Shown piece after piece: positions 9,851 to 17,953 of a stretch of 38,797 nucleotides of DNA. The notes under the pieces were generated by a model. That model did not search any database, had not been told where the DNA came from, and was given only the letters and a program-made list of their open reading frames with translations. Numbering within the stretch: position 1 is the stretch's first letter; each line of letters begins with the position of its first letter. The translations under genes and the position numbers were made by a program. The stretch comes from Planctomycetaceae bacterium (GTDB taxonomy: Bacteria > Planctomycetota > Planctomycetia > Pirellulales > Pirellulaceae): the NCBI GenBank assembly GCA_002862205.1, contig PKCN01000353.1:1-38797 (forward strand), given 5' to 3'.

Positions 9851-11533
9851 TTGGACCTCAATGCACTTGTTGAACTGCTGTTCGGCCTGATGGGCGGTTT
9901 GGGAATTTTCCTGCTCGGCATGAAAAATATGTCCGACGGCATGCAAGCAGTTGCCGGCGCCAGCCTCCGGCGTCTGATTGGCTTCGTTACCAATAACCGC
10001 TTCCTTGCAACGATCGTCGGCGTGGTCGTCACTTGCGTTGTCCAATCAAGCTCTGTCACCACGGTGATGGTTGTGGGATTCGTCAACAGTAGTGTGATGG
10101 AACTTTCGCAAGCGATTGGCGTGATCATGGGTGCCAACATTGGTACCACAATCACGGGCTGGATTCTGGTCTTGAAAATCGGCAAGTACGGTCTGCCCCT
10201 GTTGGGGATCGCGGCCTTCTTCTTTTTGTTTTCAAAAAGCGAGCGTTGGCGTTACTGGGCCATGGCCATCATGGGTGTGGGAATGGTTTTCTTCGGACTC
10301 GAATTGATGAAAGACGCCTGTGCGATCATCAAAGAAACACCGCAGTTCGAAAGTTCATTCAAGTACTTCACGGCCGATACTTACGTCGGAATTATGAAAT
10401 GTGCTCTGGCCGGTTGCCTGCTAACCACCCTCGTTCAGTCTTCTTCGGCAACACTCGGCATCACGATCTCTCTGGCAACCCAGGGAGTGATTGGTTACGA
10501 GACCGCTGCAGCCTTGGTCCTCGGTGAGAACATCGGAACCACAATCACAGCACTACTTGCTTCCTTGGGAGCAACAACGAATGCTAAACGGGCAGCCTAT
10601 TTCCACATGATTTTCAACCTGATCGGGGTACTCTGGATCACGTCGATCTTCTGGTGGTACATCGGATTCATTCAGGGACTGCTGGACAATGATGTGTCTG
10701 AAATGGTTCTGGTGGATGGGAAAGAGACGTTCCCTTACACGACAGCCGCAATCGCCCTGACTCACTCGATTTTCAACATCGTCAATACACTTCTGTTCCT
10801 GCCCTTCCTGCCTCTTTTCGTTCGACTACTGAAGCGATTGGTGCCTTCCAAGGACTTCAAGGAGAAGCCGAGTTTGACCGACTTGGACATGCGACTTCTC
10901 GAGACTCCCCTGTTGGCGATCGAGCAATCCCGCAAAGAGATCGAGAAGATGTCGACGGGTTGCGAGAAAATGCTGGGTTGGATCGATGAGCTTTATGAAC
11001 AGGATGAAATGGATAGCAGCCTGGCAGACAAGCTACTGCATCGGGAACAGGTACTTGACGCAGTTCAGGATGAAATCGCCAAGCATGTGACCAGCTTGCT
11101 GTCCAATGACATTCCACACTCGGTTGCTGTCGAGGCGAGACAACAGTTCCGCATGGCAGACGAATACGAATCGATCAGTGACTACATCGTCAACATTCAC
11201 AAGTTTGACGTCCGATTGCGTCGGGATGGTGAACGTTTCAAAGATACGCAGCGAGCGGGAATTAAAAACCTGAATGAAATGTCCTTGGAGTATCTCGATC
11301 TCGTGAATCAGGCGTTGGCAGCCAATGATCCGGGCGTGATCACGAAAACCGAGAGTATTTCCAAACGTTTGCGGAAACAGATCAAGCAACTCAGACGCGA
11401 GCATCTGGCTGACCTGTCGGAAGGGACGGTTTCACCTCAGGTGTGTGTCGCTTACCTCGCTGTGCTCAACGCATTTGGCAGAGTCAGGGACCACATTGAA
11501 AATGTGGCTGGTGCCATCTCCGGTGATAAATAG
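9851..11533 (+). CDS. Na/Pi cotransporter family protein with PhoU-like C-terminal domain
   Basis: A 560-residue integral membrane protein. Two copies of the Na/Pi-cotransporter repeat are visible, each with the signature QSSS: QSSSVT at about 65-70 followed by GANIGTTITGW, and QSSSAT at about 196-201 followed by GENIGTTITALLASLG. Hydrophobic helices fill residues 1-335. The last 210 or so residues are soluble and helical with PhoU-like character (ETPLLAIEQSRKEIEKM, ADEYESISDYIVNIHK). This is the NptA/YjbB-like bacterial arrangement, which moves phosphate across the cytoplasmic membrane. The start is taken as the TTG at 9851 because the frame upstream has no ATG and the protein already begins with the conserved GGLGIFLLGMKNMSDG region; the ribosome site is weak. 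It appears to be a single-gene unit, followed by a hairpin. No pst or phoB genes are nearby. Confidence 0.93.
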   Translation: MDLNALVELLFGLMGGLGIFLLGMKNMSDGMQAVAGASLRRLIGFVTNNRFLATIVGVVVTCVVQSSSVTTVMVVGFVNSSVMELSQAIGVIMGANIGTTITGWILVLKIGKYGLPLLGIAAFFFLFSKSERWRYWAMAIMGVGMVFFGLELMKDACAIIKETPQFESSFKYFTADTYVGIMKCALAGCLLTTLVQSSSATLGITISLATQGVIGYETAAALVLGENIGTTITALLASLGATTNAKRAAYFHMIFNLIGVLWITSIFWWYIGFIQGLLDNDVSEMVLVDGKETFPYTTAAIALTHSIFNIVNTLLFLPFLPLFVRLLKRLVPSKDFKEKPSLTDLDMRLLETPLLAIEQSRKEIEKMSTGCEKMLGWIDELYEQDEMDSSLADKLLHREQVLDAVQDEIAKHVTSLLSNDIPHSVAVEARQQFRMADEYESISDYIVNIHKFDVRLRRDGERFKDTQRAGIKNLNEMSLEYLDLVNQALAANDPGVITKTESISKRLRKQIKQLRREHLADLSEGTVSPQVCVAYLAVLNAFGRVRDHIENVAGAISGDK

Positions 11534-11544
11534 CCGACAGTCAC

Positions 11545-11575
11545 TCGCTCGGTTTGCCAGCAAGCAGCCGAGCGA
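11545..11575 (+). terminator. Hairpin after the Na/Pi transporter gene (terminator-like, no U-tract)
   Basis: A perfect 8-bp stem, TCGCTCGG (11545-11552) with CCGAGCGA (11568-11575) and a 15-nt loop, begins 11 nt after the transporter stop codon. The position fits transcript termination or 3'-end protection, but no run of T follows, so it is not a textbook intrinsic terminator. Confidence 0.35.
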
Positions 11576-11839
11576 TGAGACAAGCCCTGCAAAGCGTGTT
11601 GCCGCGGCTACCAGAACACGGAGCCGCAGGTTACCCGGCGGGCGGAAGCAGATCGGATTCAGCAGATCGGATTGCACATCTGCCAGCGGATCATCAGTCA
11701 ATTGACTGTCGACAGGGCGAAATGATCGCACCGATTGCAGCCAGCATGAATTCACAGCCAGAGTGCTGTGCCAAACGGTGTCCACGGAACTGTGATCTCC
11801 AATCGTAGCTGCCCGTAAAAACGTGATTTTTCCGGCATT

Positions 11840-11868
11840 TTGACACGTCCCGTCAGTTTTCTCATATT
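11840..11868 (+). promoter_or_regulatory. Candidate sigma-70-type promoter of the ECF/FecR operon
   Basis: TTGACA (11840-11845, perfect -35 consensus) is followed after exactly 17 nt by CATATT (11863-11868, four of six matches to TATAAT). The sigma-factor ATG lies about 65 nt downstream. This looks like a housekeeping rather than an ECF-type promoter, so the operon may have a basal input. Seen in sequence; activity not shown. Confidence 0.4.
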
Positions 11869-11935
11869 TCGTGGCGGGAATCTTGTTAACCCATCCGACA
11901 TGCTGACGGCATACTGGCATGATGGGACAACAAGC

Positions 11936-12475
11936 ATGAATCGAGATCAAACGGAAAATGATCGCCGCGAAGCGTTCACCCAGCGTTGGATGGCAGCCGA
12001 GCCATCGGTATCGGCCTATGTCTTTTCGGTGATATCGAGTTTCCATGACGCTGAAGACCTGGTCCAACAGATCGCACAGGAGACCGCGCGGAGATTTGAC
12101 CAGTATGATCCAGAGCGTCCTTTTCTGGGGTGGGCACTGTGGATCACAAAATCACGTGTGATTGATTTTTATCGTCGTCGAAGTCGCGACCAGCTTGTTT
12201 TCTCAGATGATCTGTTGAAACGACTGGCCGAGGTGATCTCGAACAGAGAGGCGGGTCGTCATGAAAGGCGGGAAGCTCTGGAACATTGCCTGGACGGTCT
12301 TCCAGAGCGATCACGAAAGTTGCTGGATCTGCGTTACGTTGACAACTTCTCGTCTCACCAGATTGCCGAGTCGATTGGTTCAACCACGGGTTCCATACGC
12401 GTCAGTTTGACTCGCCTTCGGGATCGATTAGCCGACTGTGTGCGACAGCGACTTGCCATGGAAGAGGCAACATGA
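11936..12475 (+). CDS. ECF-type RNA polymerase sigma factor, Rhodopirellula/Verrucomicrobium family
   Basis: A 179-residue sigma-70-family protein. Region 2 spans about 10-80 (VISSFHDAEDLVQQIAQETA, then ERPFLGWALWITKSRVIDFYRRR) and region 4 spans about 118-172 (LPERSRKLLDLRYVDNFSSH, an HTH with HQIAESIGSTTGSIRVSLTR). The style matches the planctomycete/verrucomicrobial family TIGR02989. The frame is open further upstream; I chose the ATG at 11936 because it begins just before the first conserved helix and leaves room for the candidate promoter at 11840-11868. The ATG at 11900 is an alternative. The stop overlaps the start of the FecR-like gene as ATGA, the classic sigma/anti-sigma coupling. 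Its regulon is unknown; the operon it heads is an obvious candidate. Confidence 0.9.
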   Translation: MNRDQTENDRREAFTQRWMAAEPSVSAYVFSVISSFHDAEDLVQQIAQETARRFDQYDPERPFLGWALWITKSRVIDFYRRRSRDQLVFSDDLLKRLAEVISNREAGRHERREALEHCLDGLPERSRKLLDLRYVDNFSSHQIAESIGSTTGSIRVSLTRLRDRLADCVRQRLAMEEAT

Positions 12476-13923
12476 ACGTCAACAACACAGACATCGACCA
12501 GCACTTTGACGACGCCCTGAGTTCTGAGGATGCGGACCGGCTTGAACAGTGGCTGCAAAATGGCGACCACTTGGACCAATGGGCGGCAAGAGCTGAATTG
12601 CACGCAGATCTTCGTCGATCCCTTCAACGCCGTGGCATCCAACAGCAAGCGAGAGACAGTTTTTCTGAATTGAATTCACAGTCAAGTGGACAGGAAGCTA
12701 TCCCCAACATTCAACAGCACACGCTCACACCTGAAAAATCCCCAGTAGGATCATCAGGCCACAAAAAGACTTTTCCCCAACGGTGGTTGATTCTCACGAT
12801 CGCGACAGCAGCCGTCGTTTTATTCGCGTTTGTTACACTTCGAAAATCTGATTCACCAATCAAGCAAACCCTGAATGGCAGGAAAAGCATTGCCAGGATC
12901 GCATACCAACAAAATGCGGGATGGTCATCCGGATCACGCTTGACTGGTGATACGATCGCCGGAGGCATGGTGCACCTGCAAGTTGGAATTGCACGTCTGG
13001 ACTTTTCCAACGGAGCCACCGTCACTCTCCAGGGTCCCGCAAAATTCGAGGTCCTCTCTGCGGACCGAACCCGTCTGCACGAGGGTGTTTTAACGGTTCA
13101 TGTCCCCGAAACTGCGATTGGTTTTGAAATTGAGACACCAACGGTCGACGTCGTCGATCTGGGCACAGCATTTGGCCTTGCGGTGGGAGTTGATGGCGAA
13201 ACTGATGTTTGTGTTTTCGAGGGAGAAGTCGAAGTCAGCGCAATCGGCGAGACCTCAAGTAGCGAAGGTCGCCTGGTGCTCGCAGGCAACGCTGTACGTT
13301 CCAAGCCTCTACAAGGAAAGTTGGAATCTGTCAGGTATGAGACCAACCGCTTTGAAGAGAGCTGGCCGGTGACCTCGGGCGTACTGCAAGCCACAGGATT
13401 GATGAAGTTCGTTTCACCAGGCCCTGAATTTGTCCCAGGCAAATACGAGGACAATGAGCACATTGTCGTCTTTGCCGAGCGTCAAGGAATCAAACTGGAG
13501 TCCGAGCTTCTGGTAGATCTCTCCTCACCGGGCCTGTACCAGCGAATTCATCGCCACAATGACGTGAAAATTGCCGCTGGTACAATGGTCCGAAGTTACC
13601 TGTTGCAACTGGATCCGCTCGGAACACGAGAGCGGAACCCTGAAAACAAGCCGCGGGTGACGGGACAAATCACCTTTGATAAGCCGGTGATTGGCCTGAT
13701 CGCAAGCACTGCGCGTTTGACCAGCACGGACACGCTCTTGGGACATCCCGACGGGCAATACAAAACCACGCGACGCGGGATTGAGCCCACACGCAATGAA
13801 GACAACCTGGGCCTCAAACGTGATGCTGTCATTTTGAGTGATGATCGACGCACCCTCTCACTTGATCTGTCGGCAGGATCAGCCGTCGATCAAATCAGAG
13901 TGATTGTTCAAGAAACAGAATAG
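12472..13923 (+). CDS. FecR-domain transmembrane regulator (probable anti-sigma partner)
   Basis: A 483-residue protein: cytoplasmic N-terminus (about 1-104) rich in acidic and helical segments (ALSSEDADRLEQWLQ), one membrane helix at about 105-122 (WLILTIATAAVVLFAFV), then a periplasmic FecR domain at about 160-255 (RLDFSNGATVTLQGPAKFEV, VDLGTAFGLAVG, VFEGEVEV). The C-terminal 200 residues are beta-rich and not recognised. In the Fec paradigm such proteins transmit a periplasmic signal to the ECF sigma factor. The ATGA overlap with the sigma gene supports a direct partnership. No TonB-dependent receptor is present, so the signal source differs from classical Fec systems. The stop codon lies inside a 16-bp tandem repeat. 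Confidence 0.88.
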   Translation: MNVNNTDIDQHFDDALSSEDADRLEQWLQNGDHLDQWAARAELHADLRRSLQRRGIQQQARDSFSELNSQSSGQEAIPNIQQHTLTPEKSPVGSSGHKKTFPQRWLILTIATAAVVLFAFVTLRKSDSPIKQTLNGRKSIARIAYQQNAGWSSGSRLTGDTIAGGMVHLQVGIARLDFSNGATVTLQGPAKFEVLSADRTRLHEGVLTVHVPETAIGFEIETPTVDVVDLGTAFGLAVGVDGETDVCVFEGEVEVSAIGETSSSEGRLVLAGNAVRSKPLQGKLESVRYETNRFEESWPVTSGVLQATGLMKFVSPGPEFVPGKYEDNEHIVVFAERQGIKLESELLVDLSSPGLYQRIHRHNDVKIAAGTMVRSYLLQLDPLGTRERNPENKPRVTGQITFDKPVIGLIASTARLTSTDTLLGHPDGQYKTTRRGIEPTRNEDNLGLKRDAVILSDDRRTLSLDLSAGSAVDQIRVIVQETE

Positions 13924-13949
13924 AGAAGAAACAGAACAGAGAAGAAACG
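13911..13949 (+). repeat. 16-bp purine-rich tandem repeat at the FecR/DUF1552 junction
   Basis: Copies AGAAACAGAATAGAGA (13911-13926) and AGAAACAGAACAGAGA (13927-13942) differ at one base, and a partial third copy (AGAAAC) follows. The FecR stop codon (13921-13923) is inside copy one. The purine-rich tract runs on into the AGGAAG ribosome site of the next gene. Confidence 0.8.
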
Positions 13950-13965
13950 GAGAACAGGAAGAAGG

Positions 13966-15237
13966 ATGAAACGACGAGCATTTTTACGAGGCGTCAGCGG
14001 TGCAACGATGGCGTTACCATCGCTTGAGGCGATGGCAGCAACCACGACGGAAACCGCCACACGCATGGTTTGCGTTGGTTTGAACTTTGGCTTTGTGCCC
14101 CGCCTGTTCTTTCCCAAAAGCACGGGCAAGGATTATCAACTTACCGACCGGCTTCAACCTCTGGAAAAGCTTCGTGAAGACTTCACTGTGTTCTCTGGTC
14201 TTGACCACGGCACTGAGGCGCAAGGCGGACACAGCGGCGTCCATGCCTACCTTTCCGGCGTCCTGTCAAAACACTCCGGGAACATGCCAGAAGCGAATAT
14301 TTCCGTAGACCAAAAAGCCGCACAATTGGTGGGATCCCAGACACGTTACCCCTCCCTGCAAATCGCCAGCGGCAGCGATCCCAACAACCAGATTTCATGG
14401 AACGCGTCTGGCGTATCTCTACCCCCCATCTCCAAAATCGACCTGCTTTACAACCTGTTGTTTCAGAAGGTAGATCCGAAACTTCGCAAAACCACGAAAG
14501 CCAAGCAGGCAGCGCGGGCCAGCATCCTTGACCTTGTCAAAACCGATGCCCAATACCTCCAACGCAACGTTGGTGCGCAGGACAAGGCAAAAATCGACCG
14601 CTACTTTACAGCCGTGCGCGAAGTTGAAAAGCGTCTCGCGCAATCGAGTGATTGGCTTGAAAAACCAAAGCCACAAGTCAAGTTTGATGTGCCAACTGGT
14701 GCGAACACCATGAACTTCATCGATCGAGTACCACTGTATTACGATCTGATGGCTCTCGCCCTGGAAACCGACTCGACCCGCGTGATCACGCTCGGACTGG
14801 CTGACATCGGAGCCAACTATGGAGGGTTTGAGATCAGCCGTGGCTACCATCAACTGACACATCACGGCAAAGTGCCTGAATACATCACCGAGTTGTCAGT
14901 CATCGAACAGTTTCATACGCAACAACTGGCCCGTTTTCTCGGCAGACTGAAGTCCGTACAGGAGGAAAACGGAAAAACACTGCTGAACAACACCATGGTT
15001 CTCTTTGGTTCAGGCATGGGAAATGCAAGCTCGCATTCAAACAAAAATCTTCCTCTGATTCTGGCGGGAGGTGGGTTTCAACACGGGGAACACAAGTCGT
15101 ACTTCAAAGACGAAAATCAGAAGGTTGCAACACCCGCAGGTCGACTGCTTGTGTCAATGTTGCAACGCTTTGGTGTCGAGACGGACCGGTTTGGTACTGC
15201 CACCGGAACCCTCCCTGGCTTGGAGGGGCAAGCATGA
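13966..15237 (+). CDS. DUF1552 domain protein, Tat-exported (first copy)
   Basis: A 423-residue protein with a twin-arginine signal (MKRRAFLRGVSGATMALPSL). Family landmarks are NFGFVPRLFFPKSTGKDY near residue 40, SGLDHGTEAQGGHSGVHAYL, EVEKRLAQSSDWL, RGYHQLTHHGKVPEY and LFGSGMGNASSHSNKNLPLI near 350. DUF1552 has no established biochemistry; its C-terminal pattern recalls DUF1501 and alkaline-phosphatase-like folds (an inference). The ATG at 13966 has AGGAAG a few nt upstream. The gene follows FecR by 42 nt and overlaps the DUF1592 gene by 4 bp (ATGA). Pairing DUF1552 with DUF1592 is common in Planctomycetota and suggests a two-protein complex. A paralogue lies at 17954. Confidence 0.93.
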   Translation: MKRRAFLRGVSGATMALPSLEAMAATTTETATRMVCVGLNFGFVPRLFFPKSTGKDYQLTDRLQPLEKLREDFTVFSGLDHGTEAQGGHSGVHAYLSGVLSKHSGNMPEANISVDQKAAQLVGSQTRYPSLQIASGSDPNNQISWNASGVSLPPISKIDLLYNLLFQKVDPKLRKTTKAKQAARASILDLVKTDAQYLQRNVGAQDKAKIDRYFTAVREVEKRLAQSSDWLEKPKPQVKFDVPTGANTMNFIDRVPLYYDLMALALETDSTRVITLGLADIGANYGGFEISRGYHQLTHHGKVPEYITELSVIEQFHTQQLARFLGRLKSVQEENGKTLLNNTMVLFGSGMGNASSHSNKNLPLILAGGGFQHGEHKSYFKDENQKVATPAGRLLVSMLQRFGVETDRFGTATGTLPGLEGQA

Positions 15238-17921
15238 GAAATCATGTCAGCCACGCGCAGGTAACACCCCGGAATCACCTGCGCAAGAATCGCCAATTCA
15301 GCCCCGCAACAGCAATCTCACGTTTCGCCACTTTTCTCTGGGCATCTCTTGTCATAGCTGGCTTGCATATGCAACCTGCGATTGCCGCACCGGAACCAAT
15401 CGCGGCCTCCGCTTCACAGGGTCTTGCCCCACATGTTCAACAATATTTCAAACAACATTGCCACAGTTGCCACGGCGAGCAGAAACAAAAGGCCGACCGT
15501 CGTCTCGATGCATTGCCAGCTGGACAACCCCTGGATGAGGACGCCAGAGACCTGCTGGAAGAAGCATTGGACGCGATGAACCGTGGTGAAATGCCACCAC
15601 GCAAAGAGGGTCTCCCCGCCCCATCGGCACAACAGACCCGAGAAGTGATCACGTGGATCACAAACTACCTCGAACTGGCAAACACCGAACAAAAATCCTC
15701 CGCCACTGTCCTGCGCCGACTCAATCGTTTTGAGTACGTTCGGACCATTCGTGACCTGCTTGGTGTTGACGTCGAATCCTTTGATCCCACGGGAGACTTT
15801 CCACCAGACGCAAAAATCCATGGCTTTGACAACAATGGTGAAGCACTGACGCTGTCAGACTATCAACTGCAACGCTACCTGGAAGTAGCCGAAGCGTATT
15901 TGGAGCAAGCTTGCTATTTTGACCGTCCAAGTCCGACAACATCGAAGTGGTCTTACACAGGAAAAGACTTCAACGGTGTCCTGTCCTATCAGCGCGCTCC
16001 GGTCACTTGGCGGCTGATCATTCCTGCGGGCTCACCGGCAGATTATCTGAAGCTGGGCGACTACTTGGAGATTGGCCACGGCCAACCCTCAGAGCGCCAT
16101 CCGAACTTTGTAACCAGCTTTGTTCGCCAAGGTGGTGTTCCGGCAGATGGCTGGTATCAAATCAACATCAAAGCGGCTGCGGCGAACCGCCTCAACCACG
16201 GTTATGAACATGCTGAATTTCAACGATACCTGAAAGAACCGTTGAAACTGGCACTTTGGATCGCTCCCGAAGCCAGGCTACTCAACAAGAACGCGGCTGA
16301 CCAACGCCGTTTGGCAGACGTATGGGACTTGCCTGACGGGCCCCCCAACGTCTTCACAACAAAAGTCTGGCTGCGCGAGGGAGCGGTTCCGTTTGTCAGT
16401 TGGGCAAACGGAATCAGTTCAAAAGGAAACATCCGCCGGGTTGCCGAAAAGAATCACCCCGAAGTCATCCGCGCAACCACGACCCAACTGGACGCTGCAC
16501 AACTCGGTGACCCGGAGGCTCGGGCGTTGGTAGAAAAGCTGAAACGCAATGACACCAACCCCTTGCTGTCCGAACGCTATCATGGCCCCCGCGTGCGTGT
16601 CTGGAACATGGACATCAGTGGACCGATACACGATCAATGGCCACCGGCAAGCCACCAATTGTTGTTCGGGAAACAACTGGACGCTTCTCAGGTTGACCTC
16701 GACAAGCTTGTACTACGATTCGCAACCCGTGCGTTTCGACAGCCCGTGAAACCAGAGGAAGTCAAGCATTACTCGCAATTCATTCGTGATTGCATCGTAG
16801 CTGGCAACAAACCTGAACGCGCGATCAAGATGGGTCTGACGGCTATTCTGTCGTCACCACGTTTCCTGTACCTGGACGAAGGAGACGAACAGGCAGGAAC
16901 AGCGTTAGCGTCCCATGAATTGGCCGCACGATTGTCCTACTTTCTGTGGAGTTCGATGCCGGATCCGTTGCTTACTGAAAAAGCGAACACAGACGGGCTG
17001 AAAGAAAAAGAGCTGGCCGCTGAGACCCAACGGATGTTGGCCGACCCCAAAGCGGCCGCTCTCATCGAACACTTCACGGATCACTGGTTGCGAATTGACA
17101 CCTTGGGTGCGATGCCACCGGATCCAAAAGCATTCGAAACCTATTACAAAGATCGTCTGGAAATATTCTTCAAACAGGAAACGAGACTTTTCTTTGCTGA
17201 CCTGTTGCGAGAGAACGGATCGATTCTAAACCTGCTTGATAGTGATTACAGTTTCCTCAACGGTACCTTGGCACAACACTATGGCGTTGAAGGCATAACG
17301 GGGGAGGAATTCCGGAAAGTCAATTTCAAGCCGGAGCACCATCGAGGTGGCTTGCTTGGACAGGGAAGTGTACTGACATTGACTGCCAATGGGATCGAAA
17401 CGTCTCCAGTTGTACGTGGTGTTTGGGTCATGGAAAACATTTTGGGAACTCCGCCGTCTCCGCCACCGCCGGACGTCGAACCGCTGGAACCGGACACGCG
17501 GGGAGCCGTAACCATTCGTGAACAGTTAAAAAAGCACCGCAACGTGACGGCCTGTGCCGATTGCCATGACCGCATTGACCCCGCTGGTTTCGCATTGGAA
17601 TTCTATGACCCAATCGGTGGTTATCGTTCCCATTACAAGTCGCGTGCATCTCGCAATCCACCCGTAGACGGTTCCGGTCATCTTGTTTCAGGCGAATCAT
17701 TCCAAAACGAACGCGAATTCAAAGAGCTGCTGCTTGCCCGCAAAGATCGATTCACCGAAACCCTTGCTGCAAAACTGCTGTCCTACGCAACCGGCCGGGA
17801 ATTAACGTTCCGAGATGATGCTGAAATCAAACGGATTGCTGCGGACTGTGCAAAGCAGGGGTACGGGCTGCAGGATTTGATCACAGGCGTTGTGAACAGC
17901 AGTATTTTCAAACAGCGTTAG
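15234..17921 (+). CDS. DUF1592-family haem protein (DUF1587/1595/1592/1588/1585), first copy
   Basis: An 895-residue exported protein with an N-terminal signal near 28-52 (FATFLWASLVIAGL). A cytochrome-like segment carries CHSCH at 76-80. DUF1587 follows (LRRLNRFEYVRTIRDLLGV), then DUF1595 (LRFATRAFRQPVKPEEV), DUF1592 (HELAARLSYFLWSSMPDPLL), DUF1588 (HHRGGLLGQGSVLTLTANG and LGTPPSPPPPDVEPLEPDTRG) with a second CxxCH, CADCH at 774-778, and C-terminal DUF1585 (LAAKLLSYATGRELTFRDDAE). This full five-domain order is the standard planctomycete form. It probably binds two haems and acts outside the cytoplasm with the Tat-exported DUF1552 protein. Reaction unknown. It overlaps the upstream gene by 4 bp. 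Confidence 0.93.
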   Translation: MRNHVSHAQVTPRNHLRKNRQFSPATAISRFATFLWASLVIAGLHMQPAIAAPEPIAASASQGLAPHVQQYFKQHCHSCHGEQKQKADRRLDALPAGQPLDEDARDLLEEALDAMNRGEMPPRKEGLPAPSAQQTREVITWITNYLELANTEQKSSATVLRRLNRFEYVRTIRDLLGVDVESFDPTGDFPPDAKIHGFDNNGEALTLSDYQLQRYLEVAEAYLEQACYFDRPSPTTSKWSYTGKDFNGVLSYQRAPVTWRLIIPAGSPADYLKLGDYLEIGHGQPSERHPNFVTSFVRQGGVPADGWYQINIKAAAANRLNHGYEHAEFQRYLKEPLKLALWIAPEARLLNKNAADQRRLADVWDLPDGPPNVFTTKVWLREGAVPFVSWANGISSKGNIRRVAEKNHPEVIRATTTQLDAAQLGDPEARALVEKLKRNDTNPLLSERYHGPRVRVWNMDISGPIHDQWPPASHQLLFGKQLDASQVDLDKLVLRFATRAFRQPVKPEEVKHYSQFIRDCIVAGNKPERAIKMGLTAILSSPRFLYLDEGDEQAGTALASHELAARLSYFLWSSMPDPLLTEKANTDGLKEKELAAETQRMLADPKAAALIEHFTDHWLRIDTLGAMPPDPKAFETYYKDRLEIFFKQETRLFFADLLRENGSILNLLDSDYSFLNGTLAQHYGVEGITGEEFRKVNFKPEHHRGGLLGQGSVLTLTANGIETSPVVRGVWVMENILGTPPSPPPPDVEPLEPDTRGAVTIREQLKKHRNVTACADCHDRIDPAGFALEFYDPIGGYRSHYKSRASRNPPVDGSGHLVSGESFQNEREFKELLLARKDRFTETLAAKLLSYATGRELTFRDDAEIKRIAADCAKQGYGLQDLITGVVNSSIFKQR

Positions 17922-17953
17922 GCGAGCAACGCGTCCACGAACAAGGATTTACG

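Larger units (their letters stand above)
11534..11935. other. Intergenic region upstream of the sigma-factor operon
   Basis: A 402-nt non-coding stretch. It contains a hairpin just after the transporter stop (11545-11575), a second inverted repeat (GCGGCT at 11604-11609 with AGCCGC at 11622-11627), a 14-bp direct tandem repeat (AGCAGATCGGATT plus C/G, 11647-11660 and 11661-11674), the shared motif TGCCCGTAAAAA (11810-11821), and a good -35/-10 pair at 11840-11868. Two overlapping short open frames here have no ribosome site or recognisable product and were not called. Confidence 0.5.

Noticed and set aside
11445-11808. Two overlapping short frames (84-86 codons) after the transporter gene
   Set aside because: They cross a hairpin and a tandem repeat, lack ribosome sites and resemble no known protein.
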